DNA of 64,000 nt from Rhodanobacter sp. B04 (GTDB taxonomy: Bacteria > Pseudomonadota > Gammaproteobacteria > Xanthomonadales > Rhodanobacteraceae): assembly GCF_002001125.1 (NCBI RefSeq), contig NZ_MUNV01000007.1:361700-425699 (forward strand), in the 5' to 3' direction. Position numbers and translations under genes: made by a program. Under the pieces are notes generated by a model, which made no database searches, had not been told where the DNA came from, and saw only the letters and a program-made list of their open reading frames with translations. Below, piece by piece: positions 9,039-17,120 of the stretch. Positions within the stretch are counted from its first letter, which is position 1. Every line of letters begins with the position of its first letter.

Positions 9039-10394
9039 GGCGTAATCCGCCTCCCGCAGGCGGCGGTCGACACCAAACAGCTTGTACGCCACCGTCAGCA
9101 ACAACACCCACGCCACGCCCACGTACAGCGCCACCCTGGTATCGGCGCTGTAACCGAGCATCACCAGCACGAACGCGAGAAAGGCCAGGCACACCACGCT
9201 GCTCAGCGGCCACCAGCGCAGCTGGAAAGGCAGCGCCGTCGTCTGCCGCCGGCGGAAGCGCCAGTGCGCGATCAGCACCATGCCCCAGGTCCACACCGTG
9301 TTGAAGGCAAGGATCGACATCATCATGCCGAAGATGCGCTCGGGCACCAGGTAGTTCAGCAGCACGCCCAGCATCAGGCAGGCCATGGTCACCAGCACGC
9401 CGCGCACCGGCACACCGTGCCTGCTCAGCTGCTGCAGTCCGGCCGGCGCCTGCCGCTTGGTCGACAGGCTGTACAGCATGCGGCTGCCGCTGAAGGTGGT
9501 GGAGTTGAAGCTCGACAGCGCCGCCGTGATCACCACGAAATTGATCAGCCCGGCCGCCTGCGGAATGCCGAGCTTGGCGAACGTGGTGACGAAAGGGCTG
9601 CCCTGCGTGCCCAATTCGTTCCACGGGTAGATCGCCATGATCACGAACAACGCGCCGATGTAGAAGATCAGGATGCGCCAGATCACCGAGTTCACCGCGC
9701 GTGGAATCGTGCGCTCCGGATTGGATGCCTCGGCCGCCGCCATGCCGATCGTCTCGATGCCGCCGAACGAGAACACCAGCACCGGCAGCGCCAGCACCAT
9801 GCCGGTCACGCCGTTGGGGAACCAGCCACCATGAGTCCACAGGTTGGACACGCCCACCGGATGGCCGCCATTGCCCCAGCCCAGCCAGATGATGGCGGCG
9901 CCGCCGAGGATCATCAGTACCACGGTCAGCACCTTGACCAGCGCGAACCAGAACTCCAGCTCGCCGTAGACCTTCACCGCCATCAGGTTCAGGCCGCCGA
10001 TCATCGCCACGCTGCCGAAGGTCCAGATCCACTGCGGCAGGTCGGGATACCACTGCTTCATGTAGATGCCGACCGCCGTGCTCTCGGCGATGCCCACGCC
10101 CATCATCAGGATCCAGTAGTTCCAGCCGGTGAGATAGCCGGCGAACGGACCGAGATACTTGTGCGCATACGTGCTGAACGAACCGGCCACCGGATCGTGC
10201 ACCGCCATCTCGCCCAGCGCGCGCATGATGATGAAGATCATCGCGCCGCCGAACAGGTAGGCAAACAGCACCGACGGCCCAGCCAGCTTGATCGTGCTGG
10301 CCGAACCGAGGAACAGGCCGGCGCCGATGCACATGCCCAGCGCCATGAAGGTGATGTGGCGCGGGCTCAGTCGGCGTTGCAGGGTTTCAGACAT
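9027..10394 (-). CDS. APC-superfamily amino acid permease (AAT family, ProY/AroP-like)
   Basis: The 455-residue inner-membrane protein has about 12 hydrophobic segments. TM1 carries the substrate/cation-binding loop MCIGAGLFLGSA, and FSFGGIETIGMAAAEASNP in TM6 is the AAT-family hallmark (ProY, CycA, AroP, GabP). The family imports amino acids in symport with protons; the substrate cannot be read from sequence. It lies 26 bp downstream of the rhomboid gene on the same strand and is probably co-transcribed with it. Its 3' end lies in the hairpin facing rapA. Confidence 0.9.
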   Translation of the reverse strand: MSETLQRRLSPRHITFMALGMCIGAGLFLGSASTIKLAGPSVLFAYLFGGAMIFIIMRALGEMAVHDPVAGSFSTYAHKYLGPFAGYLTGWNYWILMMGVGIAESTAVGIYMKQWYPDLPQWIWTFGSVAMIGGLNLMAVKVYGELEFWFALVKVLTVVLMILGGAAIIWLGWGNGGHPVGVSNLWTHGGWFPNGVTGMVLALPVLVFSFGGIETIGMAAAEASNPERTIPRAVNSVIWRILIFYIGALFVIMAIYPWNELGTQGSPFVTTFAKLGIPQAAGLINFVVITAALSSFNSTTFSGSRMLYSLSTKRQAPAGLQQLSRHGVPVRGVLVTMACLMLGVLLNYLVPERIFGMMMSILAFNTVWTWGMVLIAHWRFRRRQTTALPFQLRWWPLSSVVCLAFLAFVLVMLGYSADTRVALYVGVAWVLLLTVAYKLFGVDRRLREADYAPAG

Positions 10395-10420
10395 GGTTTC
10401 CGCTCATGAATGGAGGTGGG

Positions 10421-11038
10421 TCAGCGCATCAGGCGCCGTTTCGGTTTGAGCGGCAAGCGCCCGCGCCAGTATTCGATCAGCACAATGCCGCCCAGCATGC
10501 CACCAAGGTGGGCGAAATGCGCTACGCCAGGCTCGAAGCCGGTCACACCCATGGTCAGCTCGACGACTGCATAACCGGTCACGAACAGCCATGCCGGCAT
10601 CGGGATCGGCAGGAACATCAGCATCACTTTCTCGTGCGGATACATCATGCCGAAAGCCAGCAGCAAACCGAAGATCGCGCCGGACGCACCCAGCGTGGGG
10701 CCGTACTCCGCCGGTGGGAAAAACCACAGCACCGCCAGTTGCAGCAGCGATGCCACGATCGCGCAGACGAAGTAGTAGATGGTGAAATTGCGCGCGCCGA
10801 GGGTGCGCTCGATCGCGCCACCGAACATGTACAACGCGATCATGTTGAACAGGATGTGGGGCACTCCGCCGTGCAGGAATGCACTGGTGACGATCTGCCA
10901 TACCCCGAACAGGCCGCTGCCCAACGGCCATAGCGCGAAGTACTGCAGGATGGCATCGCCCATCACCTGTTGCAGCAGGAACACGGCGATATTGGCGATG
11001 AGCAGGTTGCGCGTGACGGGCGGCAGATCAAAAGGCAT
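10421..11038 (-). CDS. Rhomboid family intramembrane serine protease
   Basis: The 205-residue, six-helix membrane protein has the catalytic dyad intact: Ser119 in GASGAIFG and His177 in AHLGG. The family motif HGGVPHILFNMIAL is in L1/TM2. It belongs to the basic six-TM bacterial rhomboids that cleave single-pass membrane proteins within the bilayer; the substrates are unknown. The first segment, NLLIANIAVFLL, is typical of the family, so the start is well supported. It precedes the permease gene in what is probably a two-gene operon. Confidence 0.93.
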   Translation of the reverse strand: MPFDLPPVTRNLLIANIAVFLLQQVMGDAILQYFALWPLGSGLFGVWQIVTSAFLHGGVPHILFNMIALYMFGGAIERTLGARNFTIYYFVCAIVASLLQLAVLWFFPPAEYGPTLGASGAIFGLLLAFGMMYPHEKVMLMFLPIPMPAWLFVTGYAVVELTMGVTGFEPGVAHFAHLGGMLGGIVLIEYWRGRLPLKPKRRLMR

Positions 11039-11176
11039 CAGGCTATTTCCGGAGAGTCGACGGCGGCAGGGTACGCATCATGCAGGCATGGATGCCATCA
11101 CGGCACGCATACGCTGACCCATACGATGCCGGATCGTTCATCTGCCACTTGCATCAGGAGTGGGTGGCGGCCAATG

Positions 11177-11197
11177 AAAAGCCGCCTTTCGGCGGCT
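11177..11197 (-). terminator. Rho-independent terminator of the NlpC/P60 gene
   Basis: On the minus strand, GCCGCC-GAAA-GGCGGC is followed by TTTT. It lies 27-47 bp after the stop codon of the minus-strand peptidase gene. Confidence 0.85.
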
Positions 11198-11223
11198 TCT
11201 CGAAACGATTGCAACGGCAATGA

Positions 11224-12156
11224 TCAACCCTTGCTCGCCACCTGCGCGATCCCCTCGGGACGCTTGGCGCCGGCGAAGCGCTTGGCCCAATAGGCCTCGT
11301 TGAGGCTGGAAATCTCCACCGACTTGCCGCTGGCCGGCGAATGGATGAAACGACCATCGGAAATGTAGATGCCCACGTGCGAAATGCGGCTCTTGCCATG
11401 GGTGTGGAAAAACACCAGGTCGCCCGGCTTCATGTCGGCGCGATTGACCTTCAGGCCAGCCAGGAACTGTGAAGCGGAGTTGGTCGGCAATTGCAGGCCC
11501 ACCGCATGGGCGAACACGTAGCGCACGAAGCCGCTGCAGTCGAAGCCGGTAGAGGGATCGCGGCCGCCGCGCACATAGCGGATATCACGCAGGTTCATCG
11601 CCAGCGAGATCAGCGCCTTGCGCAGGTCGGTGACATTCTCGGTGCCATTCGCGTCTGCTGTCTGCGTGCCGGCGGCGATCTGGTCGGATGCGCCGCCTGC
11701 GACATTCTCGTTGGCCGTGGCAGGCGAGCCGGCATGGATGGGCTTGCTCGACTGGACCAGCATTCCAGCCGGATTGAACAACGGAGACTGTGTCAGCCAT
11801 GCCGGCGTGGCATTCGTGGCCGACGGCGAACCGCTCAGCGTGAACGAACTAGCCTGAAGTGAAGCAGGTATCGGCAGCTCCGACTTCAACTGCACGGGAG
11901 CGTCGGCCAACTGTGCGAAATCGGCACTGGATTCCGCTGCATCGGAGTGCGTGTCCCGCTGGGTGGTAGCAGCCAGCTTGCCGTGCGTGCGGTGGGTCGA
12001 CTTGTGCTGCGTCGGCTTGCTGTGGGTCGGCTTGTGCTGCGCATGCTTCGCATGGACTGGCTTGCCGTGGGTCTTGCTGGTCGCTGCCTGCGTGGGTGCA
12101 ACCACGAACATGGCAGCTGCGAGCACAGAACAGACAGTCAATCGTTTGATTGGCAT
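11224..12156 (-). CDS. NlpC/P60 (C40) peptidoglycan endopeptidase with His-rich linker
   Basis: The 310-residue secreted cell-wall hydrolase has a signal peptide (residues 1-24, ending ...APTQA). A His/Lys/Thr-rich low-complexity segment follows at about 26-62 (repeats of the type KPTHSKPTQHK), then a variable region to about 185. The C-terminal NlpC/P60 domain has catalytic Cys207 in FDCSGFVRY, the catalytic His in SRISHVGIYI, and a further polar residue in FIHSPASG. The family cleaves gamma-D-Glu-mDAP type bonds. The gene is monocistronic, with its own terminator and an unusually AT-rich upstream region. The His-rich linker could bind metal or anionic polymer; this is inference. Confidence 0.92.
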   Translation of the reverse strand: MPIKRLTVCSVLAAAMFVVAPTQAATSKTHGKPVHAKHAQHKPTHSKPTQHKSTHRTHGKLAATTQRDTHSDAAESSADFAQLADAPVQLKSELPIPASLQASSFTLSGSPSATNATPAWLTQSPLFNPAGMLVQSSKPIHAGSPATANENVAGGASDQIAAGTQTADANGTENVTDLRKALISLAMNLRDIRYVRGGRDPSTGFDCSGFVRYVFAHAVGLQLPTNSASQFLAGLKVNRADMKPGDLVFFHTHGKSRISHVGIYISDGRFIHSPASGKSVEISSLNEAYWAKRFAGAKRPEGIAQVASKG

Positions 12157-12224
12157 GCGGGAAAAATCCCTTGAAGTACACAGGATTAGCCGCCTGCAAA
12201 GCTGACGACGTGACTAGGGAGTGA

Positions 12225-12395
12225 AATTAGCAAGAACGCCCCGGCTGTTTGTTGGATCGGGGTTAACTGAACCCCATCGTTCCAAAAAAGCGTGATAGAC
12301 GTCACATTATTTATAAGATATTGATTTAAATGATTTAATAGGTGTGTTTCGGTCGAATTTTGGCACTTACTGAACTGAATTAAGAAAATTAGTCA
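12225..12395. promoter_or_regulatory. AT-rich upstream region of the NlpC/P60 gene
   Basis: This stretch is strikingly AT-rich compared with its surroundings, especially at 12305-12345 (TTATTTATAAGATATTG and following). It lies between the yggS stop and the NlpC start. It can supply promoter elements for the peptidase and is a plausible target for an H-NS/MvaT-like silencer, but no operator is recognised. Confidence 0.4.
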
Positions 12396-13106
12396 TTAAT
12401 TAACACCCTGTCCGGCCCGGCGGCCAAAGATCGCCGTGCCAATACGCACCTCAGTGGCGCCTTCCGCGATCGCGAGAGGAAAGTCCCCGCTCATGCCCAT
12501 GGAAAGCCTTGGCAAATCATGTCCTTGTGAAATCGCTTGGTCACGCAATTCGCGCAGCTGCCGGAAGCATCCACGCACTTCGGCCGGCTCGCCCGAGTGG
12601 ACCGCCAACGTCATCAGGCCGCGCACGCACAAGCTGTCGTAAGCACGCAAAGCATCGAGAAAAGCCGGCAACTGCCCAGGCGCCAGTCCGTACTTGCTGG
12701 GTTCGGGCGAGGTCTTGACCTGGACCAGCACGTCAATCGTCCGTCCGGCCTGCTGCAACTGCCGATGCAGCGCAGCCGCCAGCTCGATCCGGTCCAGCGA
12801 CTGCAGTTCGCTGGCCAGCCGCGCCACATCTTTGGCCTTGTTGGTCTGCAGGTGCCCGATCATCACCCAGCCGATGCCGGCATCGGCCAAGGCGGCCGAC
12901 TTGCCCCGGATCTCCTGCACCTTGTTCTCGCCAAAGCGGTGCAGGCCCAGCGCAGTCGCGGCCCTAATCACGTCGGCACCGAACGTCTTGCTCACTGGCA
13001 GGATGTCTACCGCGGCCGGATCGCGGCCGGCCGCACGACAGGCGTCATCGACCCGCCGGCGGGTCTGCGCCCAGTTCTCGGCCAGATAGGCGGTATCGGC
13101 ACTCAT
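12396..13106 (-). CDS. yggS: YggS/PLPBP family pyridoxal-phosphate homeostasis protein
   Basis: The 236-residue single-domain PLP-binding protein has the alanine-racemase-like TIM barrel. PLP-binding Lys40 is in LPVSKTFG; HRFGENKVQEI, GHLQTNKAK and LSMGMSGDFPLAI are classic YggS signatures. The family buffers PLP and affects amino-acid balance; it is not an active racemase. An upstream in-frame extension (to 13250) overlaps the peptidase gene and has no homology-like content, so the ATG at 13104-13106 was chosen. It lies 16 bp after the M20 peptidase stop and is probably co-transcribed with it. Confidence 0.95.
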   Translation of the reverse strand: MSADTAYLAENWAQTRRRVDDACRAAGRDPAAVDILPVSKTFGADVIRAATALGLHRFGENKVQEIRGKSAALADAGIGWVMIGHLQTNKAKDVARLASELQSLDRIELAAALHRQLQQAGRTIDVLVQVKTSPEPSKYGLAPGQLPAFLDALRAYDSLCVRGLMTLAVHSGEPAEVRGCFRQLRELRDQAISQGHDLPRLSMGMSGDFPLAIAEGATEVRIGTAIFGRRAGQGVN

Positions 13107-13122
13107 CAGCAGGGCGCCGGCC

Positions 13123-14547
13123 TCAGGCCCTGGCGCCCTGCTGGTGGTGTCGCGCCACGACTTCGGCCACCACCATGCTGACCTTCTTGCCGGTGGGGAT
13201 GTGCAGGAATTCGTTCGGCCCGTGCGCATTGGAATGCGGGCCGAGCACACCGGTGATCAGGAACTGCGCCTGGGGGAATTTTTCGCCGAGCATGCCCATG
13301 AACGGGATGCTGCCACCCTCGCCCATGTAGGTCGCTGGCGCACCGAAATAATGCTGCGAGGCATCGGCCACCGCCTGCTCCAGCCACGGCGACAGCTGCG
13401 GCGCGTTCCAGCCGCTGCCATCCTTTTCCAGCGCGAAGGTGACCTTGGCGCCGTACGGCGGGTCCTTTTCCAGCAGCTGCTTGAGGAACTCGCCGGCCTT
13501 GGCGCCGTTGAGTGTCGGCGGTACGCGCAGACTGAGCTTCACCGAGGTCTGCGGACGCAATACGTTGCCGGCACTGTCCAGTGGCGGCATGCCGCCGATG
13601 CCGGTCACTGCCAGCTGCGGACGCCAGGTGCGGTTGAGTACCAGCTCGGCCAAGTCGTGGGTGACCGGCTGCATGCCCTCGACCCATGGGAACTTGTCGT
13701 AGATCTCCTCACCCAGCACCCCGGCGGAAAGCTTGGCCTGCTCGACCCGCTGCGCGGGAATCTCGACGTAGAGCTCCTTCGGCTTGATCTGGCCGGTGAC
13801 CGGATCCTCCAGCCGCGACAGCAGTTCGCGCAGGATGCGGAAGCTCGACGGCACCACGCCGGAAGCGTCACCCGAATGCACGCCCTCTTCCAGCACCTGC
13901 ACGGTGAGGTTGCCGCCGGTCATGCCGCGCAGCGAGGTGGTCAGCCACAGCTGGTCGTAGTTGCCGCAGCCGGAATCGAGGCACACCACCAGCGAGGGGC
14001 TGCCGATGCGCGCGGCCAGGTGGTCGACGTAATAAGGAAGGTCGTAGCTGCCCGACTCCTCGCAGGCCTCGATCATCACCACACACCGCGCGTGCGGAAT
14101 GCCCTGCTCGTCCAGCGCCAGCAGCGCGGCCAGCGAACCGAAGATCGCATAGCCATCGTCGGCACCGCCGCGACCGTACAGCTTGTCGCCCCTGATCACC
14201 GGCGTCCACGGACCGAGGCCTTCGGCCCAGCCGGTCATCTCCGGCTGTTTGTCCAGATGACCGTATAGCATCACGGTGTCGTCGCCCTCGCCAGGCACCT
14301 CGATATAGATGAGCGGGGTGCGCCCTTCCAGCCGCACCACTTCCAGCGTGGCGCCCGGCAGCGCCGCCAGCTTGGAGCGCGCCCAGGTCTCCATCAGCCT
14401 GACTGCAGCATCCATGTAGCCGTGCTCGACCCACTTGGCGTCGAACATCGGCGACTTGTTGGGAATGCGGATGTACTCGACCAGCTGCGGCACGATTTCG
14501 TCGTCCCACAGGCCACTGACAAAACGGGAAAGGCGGGCGGTATCCAT
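13123..14547 (-). CDS. M20 family metallopeptidase (CNDP-type dipeptidase)
   Basis: The 474-residue di-zinc peptidase is of the carnosinase/CNDP branch of M20. Metal-binding motifs are visible in order: LYGHLDKQPE (His and Asp), GRGGADDGYA (bridging Asp) and EACEESGSYD (catalytic Glu and ligand). A dimerisation domain follows from about residue 215, and a C-terminal His motif lies in GPHSNAHGPNE. It hydrolyses short peptides in the cytoplasm. The ATG at 14547 opens MDTARLSRFVSGLWD, the normal start, whereas upstream codons add only low-quality sequence. It is followed by yggS. Confidence 0.93.
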   Translation of the reverse strand: MDTARLSRFVSGLWDDEIVPQLVEYIRIPNKSPMFDAKWVEHGYMDAAVRLMETWARSKLAALPGATLEVVRLEGRTPLIYIEVPGEGDDTVMLYGHLDKQPEMTGWAEGLGPWTPVIRGDKLYGRGGADDGYAIFGSLAALLALDEQGIPHARCVVMIEACEESGSYDLPYYVDHLAARIGSPSLVVCLDSGCGNYDQLWLTTSLRGMTGGNLTVQVLEEGVHSGDASGVVPSSFRILRELLSRLEDPVTGQIKPKELYVEIPAQRVEQAKLSAGVLGEEIYDKFPWVEGMQPVTHDLAELVLNRTWRPQLAVTGIGGMPPLDSAGNVLRPQTSVKLSLRVPPTLNGAKAGEFLKQLLEKDPPYGAKVTFALEKDGSGWNAPQLSPWLEQAVADASQHYFGAPATYMGEGGSIPFMGMLGEKFPQAQFLITGVLGPHSNAHGPNEFLHIPTGKKVSMVVAEVVARHHQQGARA

Positions 14548-14760
14548 GGTCAAGCTCCGGGGGCGATCAGACCGCCATTGTAACAGTGCACTCCAATCAC
14601 ACCGGCATCGACGCCGACACACCATCAGGCGACGCCCACAGCGGATCGCAACGCTTGCGCACAGCCTTGCCTTGGCATGTCCGACTGTGCCCTGGCCCGG
14701 CACCGGGCACTGTGCTGCTGCGGCACCGGGATGCCGCCATCACACCCAGGGAGAAAGGCC

Positions 14761-15126
14761 ATGTTCCACAAACTTGCCATGTTCGCGCTTGCATTGATCC
14801 TCGCCTGGCCGCTCGCGTCATTCGCCGCGACGCCGGTCAACATCAACAAGGCCGACGCGCCCACCATTGCCACTTCACTGGATGGCATCGGCCTGTCGAA
14901 GGCCCAGGCGATCGTCGCCTGGCGCGATGCCCACGGTCCCTTCAAGAGCACGGACGACCTGGCCCAGGTCAAAGGTATCGGCGCGGCAACGCTGGAACGC
15001 AATCGCGCCGCCATCCTGCTCACCGACACCGTAGCGGATGCTCCGGCAGCCAAGGCAGACAAGCCGGCCAAGAGCCGGCGCAAGAGCAAGAAGGCCGCTG
15101 CGGAAACGGCGACAGCCGCGGACTAA
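14761..15126 (+). CDS. ComEA-like secreted helix-hairpin-helix DNA-binding protein
   Basis: The 121-residue protein has a signal peptide (cleaved after SFA, about residue 22). A ComEA-type helix-hairpin-helix pair follows (VNINKADAPTIATSLDGIG, then FKSTDDLAQVKGIGAATLER), and then a Lys/Ala-rich tail. Such proteins bind DNA in the periplasm during natural transformation, but short stand-alone forms are common in Xanthomonadales and are not proof of competence. The ATG at 14761 gives the signal peptide; AGGGAGAAAGG upstream is a good ribosome site. The Ala/Lys tail (SRRKSKKAAAE) may add nonspecific DNA affinity. Confidence 0.88.
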   Translation: MFHKLAMFALALILAWPLASFAATPVNINKADAPTIATSLDGIGLSKAQAIVAWRDAHGPFKSTDDLAQVKGIGAATLERNRAAILLTDTVADAPAAKADKPAKSRRKSKKAAAETATAAD

Positions 15127-15226
15127 TCCGCAGAACTTCCAAGGATGGAAGACCGGGCGGCGCGATCCATGGCGGGTCGCGCCGCTTGGGTTACACTCGC
15201 GCGCCCCTCCTGCCGCCACGTCCGCC

Positions 15227-15700
15227 ATGATCCTGCCGCGCTATCACGTTGCCGCCTCTGCCATCCATGGCGCCGGCAAGGGCCTGTTTCTCGACGAAAC
15301 CGTCGCGGCCGGGCGCATCATCACCGCGCCGGACGGCATCAACCAGACCTTCCGCCATGCCGACATCACGGCATCGCCGGAGCTCAACGCACAGTTCCAC
15401 GCCAGCGCGCGCTGGTTCGAGGACCGCTACACGCTGTCTCCCGACTGGCCGGACGAGTGCTACATCAACCACAGTTTCACGCCGAACGGGCTGTGGCATC
15501 TGGGTTTCGTGTTCGCACTGGCCGATCTGCCACCCGGCACCGAGATCACCGTGGACTACCGGCACCTGCTGCCGCCCGGCCAGGCCGAGGATTTTGTCGA
15601 TTCGGTCACAGGTGAGATAATCACCGGATTGTCCTGGCAAGAGAGTCTCGCCAGCAGTACTCACGCACTGGCCGAATTGCTGGGTGCCACTCACCGCTGA
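15227..15700 (+). CDS. SET domain-containing protein (putative lysine methyltransferase)
   Basis: The 157-residue protein is almost entirely one SET domain. The N-terminal AIHGAGKGLFLDE is the typical SET opening, CYINHSFTPNGLW corresponds to the NH-S cofactor motif, and PPGTEITVDYRHLLP matches the catalytic GEEITxDY motif. Bacterial SET proteins of this size are probably protein-lysine methyltransferases using S-adenosylmethionine; the target is unknown. The post-SET cysteines are absent. The stop lies 5 bp before the GNAT gene, so the two are co-transcribed. Confidence 0.85.
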   Translation: MILPRYHVAASAIHGAGKGLFLDETVAAGRIITAPDGINQTFRHADITASPELNAQFHASARWFEDRYTLSPDWPDECYINHSFTPNGLWHLGFVFALADLPPGTEITVDYRHLLPPGQAEDFVDSVTGEIITGLSWQESLASSTHALAELLGATHR

Positions 15701-15705
15701 TTGTG

Positions 15706-16245
15706 ATGTTTGATATTCCAACTCTAGAAACAGCGCGCCTGCGCCTGACCGCGCTGACCGAAAAGCACTTCAACGATTACGCCGCCATGCTGGCCGATCC
15801 GGAAAGCACGCGCTGGATCGGCGATGGCCAGCCACTGGACCGCACCAACGCCTGGCGTTCGCTGGCCATGCTGCTGGGCCACTGGCAACTGCGCGGCTGC
15901 GGCATGTGGGCGCTGGAACTGAAGTCCACCGGCGAGTTCATCGGCCGCGCCGGCCTGATGTATCCCGATGGCTGGCCCGATCTGGAGCTCGGCTGGATGC
16001 TCAAGCCGGAACACCGCCACCACGGCTATGCCACCGAGGCAGGCGATGCCGTGCTCGATTTCGCCTGGCACCAGTTGCACGCCCAGCGCGTGATCAGCCT
16101 GGTGCGGATCGGCAACGAAGCCTCCGACCGCGTGGCCGAACGCCTTGGCGGCGAACATATCGAGGACATGGATTTCTACGGCAGCCACAGCCACGTGTTC
16201 GCTTACTATCCGCCGCATCGCGAGCACCGCCGCGCATACGCCTGA
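15706..16245 (+). CDS. GNAT family N-acetyltransferase (RimJ/RimL type)
   Basis: The 179-residue acetyltransferase opens with ETARLRLTALTEKHFNDYA, typical of the RimJ/RimL-like branch. The acceptor strand ELGWMLKPEHRHHGYATEA contains the acetyl-CoA pyrophosphate loop, as HRHHGYATEA in place of RxxGxA. The substrate is unknown; the branch acetylates protein N-termini or small amines. A GTG three bases upstream is also possible. It follows the SET gene by 5 bp. Confidence 0.88.
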   Translation: MFDIPTLETARLRLTALTEKHFNDYAAMLADPESTRWIGDGQPLDRTNAWRSLAMLLGHWQLRGCGMWALELKSTGEFIGRAGLMYPDGWPDLELGWMLKPEHRHHGYATEAGDAVLDFAWHQLHAQRVISLVRIGNEASDRVAERLGGEHIEDMDFYGSHSHVFAYYPPHREHRRAYA

Positions 16246-16430
16246 GCTGCCGGCACATAAACAGCACCTGCGCGCTGCCGGAACTAGCGCGTACGCAAAC
16301 TTGTCTGCAACTGCACAACCCCGGAGAATCCGCAGGCATCCACTGCCCGCTCCGGGCAACGTCCTGCCTCCGGCCACACCGCACACGCCATACTTGCTGT
16401 CACGCGGCCCACGTTCCCAGGAGTTTTCCC

Positions 16431-17120
16431 ATGCGCATCCTGCTGGCCGAGGATGATCCCTCGATCGCTGAAGGCATCTGCGGGTCGCTGCGGCACGGTG
16501 GTCACGCCGTGGATCACGTGGCCAGCGGCAACCTCGCCGATGCGGCGTTGCGTGATCACGAATATGACCTGCTGGTGCTGGATCTGGGCCTGCCCCTGCT
16601 CGATGGCAGCGAAGTGCTGCGACGCCTGCGCAGCCGTGGCACCGGGCTGCCGGTACTGGTGGTGACCGCACGCGACGGCCTGTCCGAACGCATCCGCGTT
16701 CTCGACCTGGGTGCCGACGACTACCTGGTGAAACCCTTCGCACTGTCCGAATTCGAGGCACGCGTGCGGGCGCTGCTGCGCCGCGCCAGCAGCCAGGGCA
16801 AGCCGGAATTGCAACTGGGCCGCCTGCGGCTGGACCTGCCCGGACATCGCGCCTGGATCGACCAGACCCCGCTGGAACTGACCGCACGCGAGTTTGGCCT
16901 GCTGGAGGCTCTCGCCCTGCGTGCCGACCGCGTTACCAGCCGCGCGCAACTGATCGAGGCCCTATGCGACTGGGATCAGGAACTGACCGACAACGGCCTG
17001 GATATCGCGATCCATCGCCTGCGCCGCAAGCTGCAGGGCAGCGGCACGGGCGTACGCACCATCCGCGGCCTGGGCTATCTGCTGGAAGAAGCCGAAGCGC
17101 CCGCGAGCGATCCGGCATGA
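16431..17120 (+). CDS. OmpR-family response regulator
   Basis: The 229-residue regulator has a receiver domain with the acidic pair in AEDDP, phospho-acceptor Asp51 (LLVLDLGLP), the Thr switch in VVTARDG and Lys in LVKPF. The C-terminal winged helix (from about residue 130) ends in RTIRGLGYLLEE. It resembles the QseB/PmrA/TctD branch. It overlaps the kinase gene by 4 bp (ATGA) and lies upstream of the ABC efflux genes, which it probably controls. Confidence 0.94.
   Translation: MRILLAEDDPSIAEGICGSLRHGGHAVDHVASGNLADAALRDHEYDLLVLDLGLPLLDGSEVLRRLRSRGTGLPVLVVTARDGLSERIRVLDLGADDYLVKPFALSEFEARVRALLRRASSQGKPELQLGRLRLDLPGHRAWIDQTPLELTAREFGLLEALALRADRVTSRAQLIEALCDWDQELTDNGLDIAIHRLRRKLQGSGTGVRTIRGLGYLLEEAEAPASDPA

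Noticed and set aside
5962..10332. 1456-codon open frame on the minus strand opposite rapA and the permease
   Set aside because: It is an antisense shadow of GC-rich codons; the plus-strand RapA and minus-strand permease frames have unmistakable motifs, and this frame shows none.
16964..17116. Longer N-terminus for the first histidine kinase
   Set aside because: It overlaps the regulator's coding sequence out of frame; the ATG at 17117 (ATGA overlap) gives the normal TM1 start.
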